Under the pieces are notes generated by a model. It had not been told where the DNA came from, ran no database searches, and was given only the letters and a program-made list of their open reading frames with translations. From Pseudidiomarina aestuarii (GTDB taxonomy: Bacteria; Pseudomonadota; Gammaproteobacteria; Enterobacterales; Alteromonadaceae): a stretch of 11,455 nucleotides of DNA. The translations under genes were made by a program, and so were the position numbers. Where the stretch lies: the NCBI GenBank assembly GCA_003030745.1, contig PYVG01000032.1, positions 1-11,455 of the forward strand. The letters run 5' to 3'. Numbering within the stretch: position 1 is the stretch's first letter; every line of letters begins with the position of its first letter. This document shows positions 1-7,696 of the stretch, piece after piece.

Positions 1-206
<206 letters not shown>

Positions 207-248
207 GCCAGTAAACGAACGATCTGACTAGATTTGAGGTAGCGAACA

Positions 249-701
249 ATGGAAATTATTCTATTAGACAAAGTAGCCAACTTAGGCGGCTTGGGTGACC
301 AAGTGGCAGTGAAGTCTGGTTATGCACGTAACTTTTTATTCCCGCAAGGTAAAGCTGTTCCAGCAACGCAAGCAAACATCAAGGTGTTTGAAGAGCGTCG
401 CGCTGAATTGGAAGCGAAAATCGCTGCTGATTTAGCTGCTGCTGAAGAGCGTGCTGCGCAAGTCAACGCATTAGAAGCTGTGGTTATTGCTTCTAAAGCG
501 GGTGATGAAGGTAAATTGTTTGGTTCAATCGGTACTCGTGACATCGCTGACGCGATCACTGCAGCTGGTGTAGCTGTGAAGAAAAGCGAAGTATTGTTGC
601 CAAATGGTACCCTCCGCGATGTGGGCGAGTATGATATCGAGCTGCATTTGCATGCTGACGTGTTTGCAACTGTGAAGTTGCAAGTAGTTGCTGCAGACTA
701 A
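249..701 (+). CDS. rplI: 50S ribosomal protein L9
   Basis: L9 is a two-domain large-subunit protein that binds 23S rRNA through its N-terminal domain and projects its C-terminal domain from the L1 side of the ribosome. The 150-residue product matches the family length (149 in E. coli). The N-terminal domain carries the L9 signature, with [19 protein letters not shown] at residues 15-33. A long, Ala/Glu-rich connecting helix spans about residues 42-75, and the C-terminal domain contains the [16 protein letters not shown] segment. A GAGG ribosome binding site at 236-239 supports the ATG at 249. It is the last gene of the rpsR-rplI unit and is followed by an intrinsic terminator. Nothing odd is seen in the gene. 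Confidence 0.98.
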   Translation: MEIILLDKVANLGGLGDQVAVKSGYARNFLFPQGKAVPATQANIKVFEERRAELEAKIAADLAAAEERAAQVNALEAVVIASKAGDEGKLFGSIGTRDIADAITAAGVAVKKSEVLLPNGTLRDVGEYDIELHLHADVFATVKLQVVAAD

Positions 702-718
702 GTTTTTTAATCATCGTG

Positions 719-749
719 AAAAAAGCTGCTTTCGAGCAGCTTTTTTTTT
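719..749 (+). terminator. Rho-independent terminator after rplI
   Basis: A 12-bp perfect stem pairs 719-730 with 735-746 around a TTCG loop. The GC-containing core is AGCTGCT/AGCAGCT, and the descending arm runs into nine consecutive T residues (741-749). It begins 17 bases after the rplI stop codon. This should end the rpsR-rplI transcript and isolate it from the sigma-factor gene downstream. Confidence 0.93.
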
Positions 750-844
750 GGATTTTTTTCAGTGCTTGATAAACCTTTTCAGCATAGGCTTACACCAATC
801 ATACAGAAATCAATAAAGCTGTAGCGTAAGAATAAGGAAGATCG

Positions 845-1402
845 GTGACAGCACAAGTCATTACAGCCAATGCATTTAACGATCCAGATGTGCATCTCGT
901 GGAGAGAGCCAGTGGCGGCGACATGCAAGCGTTCCAAGCGCTCTTTGAGCGGCACCATCGTCGCGTCTATGGATTAGTGTTGCGGTTGGCGGGAAATATT
1001 GATGTCGCACAAGATTTAACGCAGGAAGTGTTCATTCAGTTATGGAGCGCACTGAAATCGTTTCGCGGTGAAAGTAAGTTCAGTACGTGGCTACACACCG
1101 TTGCGACCCGAGTCGCTATCTCGGAATTACGCAAACAGAAACGCTGGTTTGCACGTTTACATACAGCTGGCGATGACGACTACGATCGTCATTTAGTACA
1201 CGAAGACAGTGCCGACTTGAGCGAGCTTGATCGGTTGATTCAAAAGTTACCACCACAAACTCGTTGGGTATTCGTATTGCACTGTATAGAAGGTTTGCGA
1301 CATGAGGAAGTGAGTCAAGAACTCGGTATTGCTGTCGGCACCAGTAAGGCTCAGGTTCATAGAGCGCGCACGTTGTTAGAGGAGTGGTTGAGTCATGAGT
1401 GA
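845..1402 (+). CDS. ECF-type RNA polymerase sigma factor
   Basis: This is a two-domain sigma-70 family factor of the extracytoplasmic-function type (185 residues), which would direct core RNA polymerase to a specific promoter set. Sigma region 2 covers about residues 25-100: the DVAQDLTQEVFIQLW helix at 53-67 is the core-binding 2.1/2.2 part, and FRGESKFSTWLHTVATR at 73-89 is the 2.3/2.4 DNA-melting and -10 part. Region 4 covers about 127-183, with a helix-turn-helix at HEEVSQELGIAVGTSKAQVHRAR. Region 3 is absent, as is typical of ECF factors. The start is GTG at 845, preceded by AGGAAG at 835-840. The spacing of 4 bases is short, but no better in-frame start lies nearby. It overlaps the next gene by 8 bases, implying translational coupling with its membrane regulator. 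I see no convincing ECF-type -35 (GAAC) in 750-844, so self-activation is unproven. The ECF subgroup is not assigned. Confidence 0.93.
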   Translation: MTAQVITANAFNDPDVHLVERASGGDMQAFQALFERHHRRVYGLVLRLAGNIDVAQDLTQEVFIQLWSALKSFRGESKFSTWLHTVATRVAISELRKQKRWFARLHTAGDDDYDRHLVHEDSADLSELDRLIQKLPPQTRWVFVLHCIEGLRHEEVSQELGIAVGTSKAQVHRARTLLEEWLSHE

Positions 1403-1919
1403 ATCAACAAAAATAAATGGTAAACAGCGCCTTGACGATTTGATTCGAGAAGCGGTCGATACACCTGATCGCTACGAGCCACCACAAAACTTGTGGCGTG
1501 GAATAGAACATGGACTAACGCGTCAGCAACAACGCTCGCCACCTTGGCTGCGTTATGCGTGGGCAAGTGCAGCGGTTATGGTTCTGGCTATCAGTGCTAT
1601 GACCTTACAGTGGATGCCGACACAATCGGTGGATAACACGTCTGAAGTCACACGATTGATAACGGCAGTCAATGAACACCACGAGTCGCAGCGCAACTTG
1701 CTGTTGACCAGTATTCAAAGTTCGGGACTGAGTACGACCGAAATCAGCAGCCAAACTGAGTTAGAACAGTTGCGGCAAGCTGCTGCGCAAGTGACCGAAC
1801 AGTTAATGAATGATCCGAACAATCAATCATTGTGGCAGTTGCTGCAATGGTTACACCAACAAGAACTGGAATTATTGAAAGCGAACTTTGCGCCACGTCA
1901 AAACTGGCAACAAGCTTAA
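1395..1919 (+). CDS. Probable single-pass membrane anti-sigma factor
   Basis: The function is inferred mainly from position: the start ATG lies inside the stop region of the ECF sigma gene (shared ATGAGTGA), the standard sigma/anti-sigma arrangement. The 174-residue protein has a charged cytoplasmic N-terminus (about 1-50, LDDLIREAVDTPDRYEPPQNLW). One hydrophobic membrane segment follows at about 53-73 (RYAWASAAVMVLAISAMTLQW). The C-terminal part of about 100 residues is rich in Gln, Leu and Ser, should be periplasmic, and looks helical. The protein contains no cysteine at all, so it is not a classic zinc-binding (HxxxCxxC) anti-sigma factor. No catalytic motif is seen. It would hold the sigma factor at the inner membrane until an envelope signal releases it. 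Confidence in the gene is high, in the role moderate. Confidence 0.8.
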   Translation: MSESTKINGKQRLDDLIREAVDTPDRYEPPQNLWRGIEHGLTRQQQRSPPWLRYAWASAAVMVLAISAMTLQWMPTQSVDNTSEVTRLITAVNEHHESQRNLLLTSIQSSGLSTTEISSQTELEQLRQAAAQVTEQLMNDPNNQSLWQLLQWLHQQELELLKANFAPRQNWQQA

Positions 1920-1928
1920 GGAGTACGA

Positions 1929-2882
1929 ATGATGAAGTGGTTAAAACTCATTACTGTAGCAGGGCTCTATGTAGCCGCGCACTATGCCCCAGCAGTGGTT
2001 GGGAAGGAAGTCGATCAGACTGTAGCGGTTGAGCCAGGGGTTCAGGTGTTCGTCGATAACATGCGTGGCGAGGTCAAAATCCTTGGCTGGGATCGGTCAT
2101 CGGCATCCATCTCGGGCACTATTGACGAAGAGGCGACGGACTTTATTTTTGAAAAGCGTGGGAATGCATTGATCGTCGAGGTCAAAATGCCCCGCAATAA
2201 GCGATACCACGATGACAATGGCTCGGATTTAGTGCTCCGGATTCCGCATGAGTCGATGGTTGATGTGAGTGGTATCTCTTCTGATTTTACGGTAAAAGAC
2301 GTCCGTCAAGGGACACGTGTCACCACTATCAGTGGCGATATTGACGCCAATAATTTGGACCAGAATGTCCGTTTGAAAACCACCAGCGGTGATATCTCTG
2401 GACGTAAATTAAATGGCGATGTTGAATTGGTATCGGTCAGTGGTGACGTGAATGACGCTGATGGTGACCAACAACGTGCTTCGTATCAATCTACTAGTGG
2501 CGATGTTGCAGTAGTTACCAATGCCAGTGAAGTTCGTGCCGAGTCTATTTCGGGTGATGTGAACTTAACTGCTGAACGTGCCAGTGATGTGCGGGCAACA
2601 TCGGTCAGTGGTGATGTGAGTGTCCGGGTTGAGTTGAATGACAACGGTCGGCTGCGCGGCAACACAGTCAGCGGCGATATGGCGATTACCTTTAAGGGCA
2701 AAACGAACTTTCGCCTTGATGCTGAGGCAAGCGCGAGCGGCGACATTGTCAATCGTTTGACGGATGATGAACCTCGTCGTCCTAAGTATGGACCCGGTGC
2801 AAGTCTGACAATGACCGTGGGTAATGGCTCGGGCAACGTTAAACTCAATTCGGTCAGCGGCAATATCGTCATTCGAAACTAA
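1929..2882 (+). CDS. Exported DUF4097-type protein with SGD-repeat beta-helix
   Basis: This 317-residue protein has a signal peptide (charged MMKWLK, hydrophobic core to about residue 24), so it is expected in the periplasm or at the cell surface. From about residue 113 it is built of repeats with an SGD turn at 135, 153, 171, 190, 208, 227, 248 and 270, then SGN at 301 and 310. The spacing is 18-19 residues at first, widening to 21-22. Each turn has the form hydrophobic-Ser-Gly-Asp-hydrophobic, as in the DUF4097 family (often labelled putative adhesin), for which a right-handed beta-helix is the natural reading. It has no cysteines and no catalytic signature. It lies 9 bases after the anti-sigma gene, with AAGGAG at 1918-1923. 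ATG 1929 and ATG 1932 are both possible starts; the second has the better spacing (8 against 5 bases). It probably belongs to the same operon and is a candidate effector or sensor of that sigma system. The molecular function is unknown. Confidence 0.85.
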   Translation: MMKWLKLITVAGLYVAAHYAPAVVGKEVDQTVAVEPGVQVFVDNMRGEVKILGWDRSSASISGTIDEEATDFIFEKRGNALIVEVKMPRNKRYHDDNGSDLVLRIPHESMVDVSGISSDFTVKDVRQGTRVTTISGDIDANNLDQNVRLKTTSGDISGRKLNGDVELVSVSGDVNDADGDQQRASYQSTSGDVAVVTNASEVRAESISGDVNLTAERASDVRATSVSGDVSVRVELNDNGRLRGNTVSGDMAITFKGKTNFRLDAEASASGDIVNRLTDDEPRRPKYGPGASLTMTVGNGSGNVKLNSVSGNIVIRN

Positions 2883-2894
2883 ATACCTCTGTAA

Positions 2895-2930
2895 AAAGCG
2901 GGTTGCTGAACGCAATCCGCTTTCTTCATT
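2895..2930 (+). terminator. Terminator after the sigma cassette
   Basis: A 12-bp stem pairs AAAGCGGGTTGC (2895-2906) with GCAATCCGCTTT (2912-2923) around a 5-base loop, with one G-T wobble. A short interrupted T-rich run (TTTCTTCATT) follows. It sits 12 bases after the stop of the DUF4097 gene and would separate the cassette from dnaB. Confidence 0.8.
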
Positions 2931-2949
2931 CTGCTACTTTTTGTATAGT
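2921..2949 (+). promoter_or_regulatory. Possible sigma-70 promoter for dnaB
   Basis: TATAGT at 2944-2949 matches the -10 consensus at five of six positions and lies 38 bases before the dnaB start. The -35 position (TTTCTT at 2921-2926, 17-base spacer) is poor and overlaps the T-rich tail of the preceding terminator. A dnaB promoter is needed here if the upstream terminator works, but the assignment is weak. Confidence 0.35.
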
Positions 2950-2987
2950 CTCCCTCTAGCCAAAATTATTCGAGCAGCGGGACAAGC

Positions 2988-4400
2988 ATGGCCACTTCGC
3001 GCACCAAGGACAAACCGCGCAATGACGCGAAATTAGATGCGATCAAAACGCCTCCTCATTCTATTGAAGCAGAGCAATCCGTACTGGGTGGCCTCATGCT
3101 CGATAACAACGCATGGGACACAATTGCCGGTGAGCTGATCGCAGATGACTTCTATCATCGTGGACATAAACTCATTTTTACCGCAATGCATCGTCTCGCC
3201 GACCGCACGCAACCGATTGATCTCGTCACGGTTTCGGAATCACTTGAGTTATCGGGTGAGTTGCAAGATGTGGGTGGCTTTGCTTATCTTGGCGAAATTG
3301 CGAAAAACACCCCAAGTGCAGCCAATATCAGAGCTTATGCGCAAATTGTTCGTGAGCGCGCTGTCATTCGAGAAATGATTGCCGCAGCGAATGAAATTGC
3401 CGAGTCTGGTTTTGATACGCAAAATCGTACCTCGAGCGAGCTGCTCGATATTGCCGAAAGTAAGGTGTTCAAGATTGCTGAAAAACGAACGAGTGCAACG
3501 GATGGTCCCCAGCCCATAACACCAATACTCGAGCGAACCATAAACCGCATTGACGAACTCAGTCGCAGTAAGAACCACAATGGTGTGACGGGTGTATCCA
3601 CCGGATTCTACGATTTGGACCAAATGACGGCAGGTTTGCAACCATCCGACCTCATTATTGTTGCTGCACGGCCATCAATGGGTAAAACCACATTTGCGAT
3701 GAACCTGTGTGAAAACGTCGCGATGCGAAATGACAAGCCGGTCTTGGTGTTCAGTTTAGAAATGCCATCAGAACAAATTATGATGCGGATGTTGGCGTCC
3801 TTGAGTCATGTGGATCAGACGCGCATTCGAACAGGTCGTTTGCAAGATGAAGAATGGACACGCATTGCATCGACGATCAATATTCTCAAAGAACGCAATA
3901 ATATGTTTATTGATGATTCGTCAGGGCTCACGCCAACTGAGCTTCGTTCACGTGCACGGCGGGTGTTCCGGGAATCTGGCGGCTTATCGATGATAATGGT
4001 CGACTATTTACAGTTGATGACGGTACCGGGTATGTCTGAGAATCGGACCTTAGAGATTGGCGAGATTTCCCGGTCGTTAAAAGCACTCGCGAAGGAACTG
4101 CAGGTACCTGTAGTCGCGTTGTCGCAGCTGAATCGCTCATTGGAGCAAAGAACAAATAAACGTCCTGTGAACTCGGATCTACGGGAATCTGGCTCCATCG
4201 AGCAAGACGCTGACGTGATTATGTTTATCTATCGTGATGAGGTCTATCACCCAGAGTCTGAGAATAAAGGGTTGGCAGAGGTGATCATTGGGAAACAGCG
4301 GAACGGGCCGATAGGTTCGGTTGACCTGAAATTCCAGGGACATTTATCACGATTTGAAAATTTAGCGCGGCGTGAACCTGACGAGCACTCGCGTCATTGA
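2988..4400 (+). CDS. dnaB: Replicative DNA helicase DnaB
   Basis: DnaB is the hexameric 5'-3' helicase that unwinds DNA at the replication fork and recruits DnaG primase. The 470-residue product matches the E. coli length (471). The N-terminal helical domain runs from about 20 to 120 (HSIEAEQSVLGGLMLDN at 24-40), then a linker, then the RecA-like ATPase from about 195. Walker A is ARPSMGKTT at 227-235, the conserved acidic residue is in SLEMP at 256-260, Walker B is MIMVDY at 335-340, and the sensor motif SQLNR is at 379-383. The KQRNGP segment at 436-441 carries the likely arginine finger. No intein interrupts the ATPase. The start ATG has only a weak ribosome binding site (GCGGGA, 2977-2982). 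In many gammaproteobacteria dnaB directly follows rplI and precedes alr; here a sigma cassette separates it from rplI, and zur, not alr, lies on the other side. Confidence 0.98.
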   Translation: MATSRTKDKPRNDAKLDAIKTPPHSIEAEQSVLGGLMLDNNAWDTIAGELIADDFYHRGHKLIFTAMHRLADRTQPIDLVTVSESLELSGELQDVGGFAYLGEIAKNTPSAANIRAYAQIVRERAVIREMIAAANEIAESGFDTQNRTSSELLDIAESKVFKIAEKRTSATDGPQPITPILERTINRIDELSRSKNHNGVTGVSTGFYDLDQMTAGLQPSDLIIVAARPSMGKTTFAMNLCENVAMRNDKPVLVFSLEMPSEQIMMRMLASLSHVDQTRIRTGRLQDEEWTRIASTINILKERNNMFIDDSSGLTPTELRSRARRVFRESGGLSMIMVDYLQLMTVPGMSENRTLEIGEISRSLKALAKELQVPVVALSQLNRSLEQRTNKRPVNSDLRESGSIEQDADVIMFIYRDEVYHPESENKGLAEVIIGKQRNGPIGSVDLKFQGHLSRFENLARREPDEHSRH

Positions 4401-4410
4401 GCCGAGTGAA

Positions 4411-4857
4411 TTAGTTCGCGTTGCAGTCTTGGCACAACCCATGTGCCTCGATGGTCTGCGTTGCAACGCGAAAACCTTGCCCTTCAGCTTGTTTGCGTAG
4501 CGCATCGTAAACCCCATCTGATTGAATCTCTTGGACGTTACCGCACGATTCACAAATGAGCATTTGGACTGGATGTTGATGGTCAAAATGGCTACATAGA
4601 ACGTAGCTGTTTGATGAAGTGATTTTGTGGACGAAACCTTGTTCTTGTAAAAAGTCCAGCGCACGGTAAATAGTCGGTGGTTTAGCGTTAGGAACGGCAG
4701 CTCTGAGCTTATCGAGTAGATCATAAGCGCCTACTGCACCAGACTCGCCAGCGAGGATCTCGAACACTTCACGGCGTGCTGGAGTCAGTCGAGCGCCGCG
4801 TTGTTCGCATATTTTTTCGGCTTTGGTGATGAGCCGCATGGTTTCTTTTGAAGTCAT
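4411..4857 (-). CDS. zur: Fur-family zinc uptake regulator Zur
   Basis: Zur represses zinc-uptake genes when loaded with zinc. The 148-residue protein has the N-terminal winged-helix DNA-binding domain (RLTPARREVFEIL at 23-35; PPTIYRALDFLQEQGFVHKI at 60-79, the recognition region in its Zur-type form) and a C-terminal dimerisation domain. Ligands align with E. coli Zur: H77, C88, H95 and E110 for the regulatory site; C102, C105, C142 and C145 for the structural site. The residues before the shared AEKIC motif match E. coli in number, which supports this start even though no clear ribosome binding site precedes it. The protein lacks the His/Cys-rich C-terminal tail of the longer E. coli protein. 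Its stop is 10 bases from the dnaB stop (convergent) and its start faces the amidase gene. No obvious Zur-box palindrome is seen at 4858-4942, so autoregulation is not supported. Confidence 0.94.
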   Translation of the reverse strand: MTSKETMRLITKAEKICEQRGARLTPARREVFEILAGESGAVGAYDLLDKLRAAVPNAKPPTIYRALDFLQEQGFVHKITSSNSYVLCSHFDHQHPVQMLICESCGNVQEIQSDGVYDALRKQAEGQGFRVATQTIEAHGLCQDCNAN

Positions 4858-4942
4858 GAAGCAAGTTTACCACGGGGTTTAAGACTGGGATAGACTCAGT
4901 CATACAGCTTTTCTCGATTCATCTTCTAGAGTGAGAATAATA

Positions 4943-6508
4943 ATGAAGAAGTGGTTTGTAGGATACCTATTCGCATTGCTGCTGAGTGTCGGCGCGATAG
5001 CACATGCAGCCGTTGCTACAGAGCTCGATTTGCAGGAACTCAGTGTAGAGCAATTACAGCAAGGCATGGCTGCGGGTGACTTCACGAGTGTAGATGTCGT
5101 AAACTTCTATTTAGCGCGAATCTACCAGCACAACCAAGACGGTGCTAATTTGCGCGCGGTTAACACCCTGCTGGATACCGAAGCACTCCACGACATAGCT
5201 AAAAAGCTGGATGCCGAGCGCGCTGCGGGTAATGTTCGTGGACCACTGCATGGCATTCCGGTGTTATTGAAGGACAATATTGATACGGCCGACGGCATGC
5301 CGAATACGGGTGGGTCTTGGTTACTCAGAGAACATTTTGCACCTGATGATGCATTTATCGTGCAACGCCTCCGTGCTGCAGGCGCCATCATTATGGGTAA
5401 AGCTAACTTGAGCGAGTGGGCAAACTTTCGTTCCACGGCATCGGCTTCAGGCTGGAGCAGCTTTGGTGGTCAGGTCAAGAATCCGTTTGACACCTCGCGC
5501 ACTGCTTGCGGCTCCAGCTCTGGTTCAGCGGTTGCGGTAAGCGCAAACTTCGTTGCGCTTGCGGTCGGTACAGAAACGGACGGTTCATTGACTTGCCCAG
5601 CAACGATTAATGGAGTTGTTACCATCAAGCCAACCGTTGGCTTACTGAGTCGAGATGGGATTATTCCGATTTCGTCGAGCCAAGATACTGCTGGCCCACT
5701 AACACGAACCGTTCGTGATGCTGTGTATCTATTGAGCGCCATGACTGGACAAGATAGTGCTGATGCTGCCAGCTTCGATTCAGAAGTCGATTTCACCGCA
5801 CATTTAAAAGCAGATGGTTTGCGCGGCAAGCGTATCGGTATCGTCCGTGAGTTGACGGGCTATCACGCGGGTGTTGATGCGCTGTTTGAACAACAACTTG
5901 TCGTATTGCGGGAAGCTGGTGCGGAATTAGTTGATGATCTTTCATTCCCGAATGGTCGCAACTGGGGTGGGGACGAGTTCACGGTTTTGTTGCATGAGTT
6001 CAAAGCCGATATGCAAAGCTATTTTGAGGCGAGCCCGCATCCGGATTACACAACCTTGAGTGATTTGATTGCAGCGAATCAGGCACATGCCAGTCGAGTG
6101 ATGCCATGGTTTGGTCAAGAGCTATTTGAAATGGCAGAGCAACGCACAGCCGAACAACAAGAAGCATACGAGCAAGCACGGGCTGACGCGAAACGTAAAG
6201 CAGGCGCCGAAGGTATCGACGCGTTATTAGCGGCGCATGACCTTGATCTATTGATTGCACCGACGGGTGGGCCAGCCTGGAAAACTGACTTGATTACTGG
6301 CGACCACTTTCTCGGTTCAGCGAGTGGAGCCGCGGCGGTCGCAGGCTATCCACACATTAGTGTGCCTATGGGCTTTGTGCACCATTTACCGATTGGTTTG
6401 AGTTTCTTTGGGACGGCGAAGAGTGAGCCGATACTCATTGAAGCTGCATACGACTTCGAGCAGCGTACGCAAGCACGTCGTGCGCCACAGTTGACTGCGC
6501 CACACTAG
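4943..6508 (+). CDS. Exported amidase-signature (AS) family hydrolase
   Basis: Amidase-signature enzymes hydrolyse carboxamide bonds with a Ser-Ser-Lys triad. Counting from ATG 4943 (521 residues), the triad is Lys110 (GIPVLLKDNID), Ser191 (CGSSSGSA) and nucleophile Ser215 (GTETDGSLTCPA). The signature continues through IKPTVGLLSRDGIIP and QDTAGPLTRTVRDA. A clean signal peptide (MKKWF, hydrophobic core, AIAHA cleavage near residue 22) sends it to the periplasm or outside. I prefer ATG 4943 to the in-frame GTG at 4931 because GAGTGAG (4929-4935) is a usable ribosome binding site at 7 bases and because the signal peptide then starts correctly. The oxyanion strand has TDGS instead of the commoner GGS, as in the GTETDGS-type bacterial amidases. 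It is not GatA: it is exported and no gatB or gatC is adjacent. The substrate is unknown, perhaps peptide amides or aryl amides. Confidence 0.92.
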   Translation: MKKWFVGYLFALLLSVGAIAHAAVATELDLQELSVEQLQQGMAAGDFTSVDVVNFYLARIYQHNQDGANLRAVNTLLDTEALHDIAKKLDAERAAGNVRGPLHGIPVLLKDNIDTADGMPNTGGSWLLREHFAPDDAFIVQRLRAAGAIIMGKANLSEWANFRSTASASGWSSFGGQVKNPFDTSRTACGSSSGSAVAVSANFVALAVGTETDGSLTCPATINGVVTIKPTVGLLSRDGIIPISSSQDTAGPLTRTVRDAVYLLSAMTGQDSADAASFDSEVDFTAHLKADGLRGKRIGIVRELTGYHAGVDALFEQQLVVLREAGAELVDDLSFPNGRNWGGDEFTVLLHEFKADMQSYFEASPHPDYTTLSDLIAANQAHASRVMPWFGQELFEMAEQRTAEQQEAYEQARADAKRKAGAEGIDALLAAHDLDLLIAPTGGPAWKTDLITGDHFLGSASGAAAVAGYPHISVPMGFVHHLPIGLSFFGTAKSEPILIEAAYDFEQRTQARRAPQLTAPH

Positions 6509-6555
6509 GAAAGCTTGCTCGCTGAGCGTGATATTAAAAACTGGCATTGAATACT

Positions 6556-6579
6556 GGGGCTGGTATCATACGCAGCCCC
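6556..6579. repeat. GC-rich inverted repeat upstream of dusA
   Basis: GGGGCTG at 6556-6562 is the exact inverse of CAGCCCC at 6573-6579. Inner GTA/TAC bases allow the stem to extend with one bulged G. No T-run follows on the plus strand (AAAATTAAG). On the minus strand the repeat is preceded, not followed, by Ts. It is therefore not a normal intrinsic terminator for the amidase gene, although it is the only hairpin in the 108-base gap. Confidence 0.7.
6561..6569 (+). promoter_or_regulatory. Probable extended -10 promoter for dusA
   Basis: TGGTATCAT reads as an extended -10 element (TG, one base, then TATCAT, five of six to consensus), 47 bases before the dusA start. The -35 region (TGGCAT at 6542-6547, 16-base spacer) is poor, which is tolerated by extended -10 promoters. 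Transcription would begin near 6576, inside the 3' arm of the inverted repeat, so the repeat would act as DNA and would not be an RNA hairpin in this transcript. Confidence 0.5.
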
Positions 6580-6616
6580 AAAATTAAGTGGTTTGAGTTA
6601 GGTTAAACAAAGAGTC

Positions 6617-7618
6617 ATGAGTAAATTAATTGCTGTAGCACCGATGCTCGATTGGACTGATCGGCATTGTCGCTACTTCCACAGACAATTTTCTCAACAC
6701 ACTGTGCTGTACACCGAAATGGTGACCACCGGTGCGATTCTGTTTGGCCAACAAGATCATCTTAGATTTAGTGATGCTGAGCAGCCGGTGGTCTTGCAGC
6801 TCGGTGGCAGTGACCCAACTGCTATGGCCGAGTGCACCGCAATCGCCGCAGAGCGGGGCTATCAAGAAGTAAATATTAATGTGGGGTGTCCGTCTGAGCG
6901 TGTTCAAAACGGGAGCTTCGGTGCTTGTTTGATGACCACGCCTGAGACCATCGCGGAGTGTGTTGAAGCGATGCAAAAGTCCGCGCCAACTACTCGTATC
7001 TCTGTGAAAACCCGGCTCGGTATTGACGACCATGATAGCGATGAATTTTTGCAACGCTTTATGGAGCCGGTGATGGCTGCAGGTTGCCAGCATTTTACGT
7101 TGCATGCACGGACCGCTTGGCTGAAGGGTCTCAGTCCAAAGCAAAATCGAGAAATTCCACCGCTTCAGTATGACCGCGTCTACCGTATGAAAGACCGCTA
7201 TCCACAGCTACACATCAGTATTAATGGTGGTATTAAAGATGCAACGTCGATTGCTGAACATCTGCAGCTCGTTGATGGCGTTATGGTCGGTCGTGAGGCC
7301 TATCAGAATCCAGAATTGATTGGTTCGTTTGACGGCATACTCGGTTATGAGACCCATTCGCGATCTACCGAACAAGTGATTGCAGCAATGATTCCCTACA
7401 TTGATGGTCACGTGCAGACGGGTGGACGAGTGTGGCACGTGGTTCGGCATATGTTAGGTCTCTTCAACGGCCAACCGGGTGCTAAACGCTGGCGGCAAGT
7501 GATCAGTCAGCAAGGACCGACTGCACAATCTGCGGCAGAGCTATTTGAATTCGCGCTCGAAGAAGTGTCTGTAGCACGCGAAAAATTTCACCAAAAAGTG
7601 GCGGAATACGCCAACTAA
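6617..7618 (+). CDS. dusA: tRNA-dihydrouridine(20/20a) synthase DusA
   Basis: DusA uses FMN and NADPH to reduce uridines 20/20a in the tRNA D-loop. The 333-residue protein aligns along its length with E. coli DusA: APMLDWTDRHCRYF at 8-21 starts the TIM barrel, LYTEMVTTGAI is at 31-41, QLGGSDP at 61-67, and NVGCPSERVQNGSFGACLM at 88-106 holds the catalytic Cys91. SVKTRLGIDD at 129-138 and LHART at 162-166 supply FMN contacts, and the phosphate-binding loops are NGGIK (203-207) and GVMVGREA (221-228). The DusA-specific GLSPKQNREIPPL segment (171-183) separates it from DusB and DusC. AAAGAG lies only 2 bases before the ATG, which is short, but the N-terminus fits the family. It appears to be a single-gene unit. 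No clear terminator follows. Confidence 0.96.
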   Translation: MSKLIAVAPMLDWTDRHCRYFHRQFSQHTVLYTEMVTTGAILFGQQDHLRFSDAEQPVVLQLGGSDPTAMAECTAIAAERGYQEVNINVGCPSERVQNGSFGACLMTTPETIAECVEAMQKSAPTTRISVKTRLGIDDHDSDEFLQRFMEPVMAAGCQHFTLHARTAWLKGLSPKQNREIPPLQYDRVYRMKDRYPQLHISINGGIKDATSIAEHLQLVDGVMVGREAYQNPELIGSFDGILGYETHSRSTEQVIAAMIPYIDGHVQTGGRVWHVVRHMLGLFNGQPGAKRWRQVISQQGPTAQSAAELFEFALEEVSVAREKFHQKVAEYAN

Positions 7619-7696
7619 CCATTCTGTGATGTCCCAGCGCTTCATAGTCATCGTTACCTTCCTAGTCTAGATTTAATCAACATTAAAAAATAAAAC

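Noticed and set aside
766..794. Promoter TTGATA/CTTACA for the sigma-factor gene
   Set aside because: The -10 is poor, and no ECF-type -35 (GAAC) was found, so I could not assign a promoter in 750-844.
2486..2872. Long antisense reading frames opposite the DUF4097 repeats
   Set aside because: They arise from the repetitive codon pattern of the sense gene. They have no ribosome binding sites and no recognisable protein features.
4931..4942. GTG at 4931 as start of the amidase gene
   Set aside because: No ribosome binding site precedes it, and the GTG itself lies inside the likely GAGTGAG site for ATG 4943, from which a normal signal peptide begins.
4858..4942. Zur box between zur and the amidase gene
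   Set aside because: Only a short GACTCAGTC palindrome (4893-4901) is present. It does not resemble the AT-rich Zur operator of gammaproteobacteria.
7675..7687. IHF site upstream of the sigma-54 promoter (AATCAA core)
   Set aside because: The TTR half of the consensus is missing at the required position. Only general AT-richness supports it.
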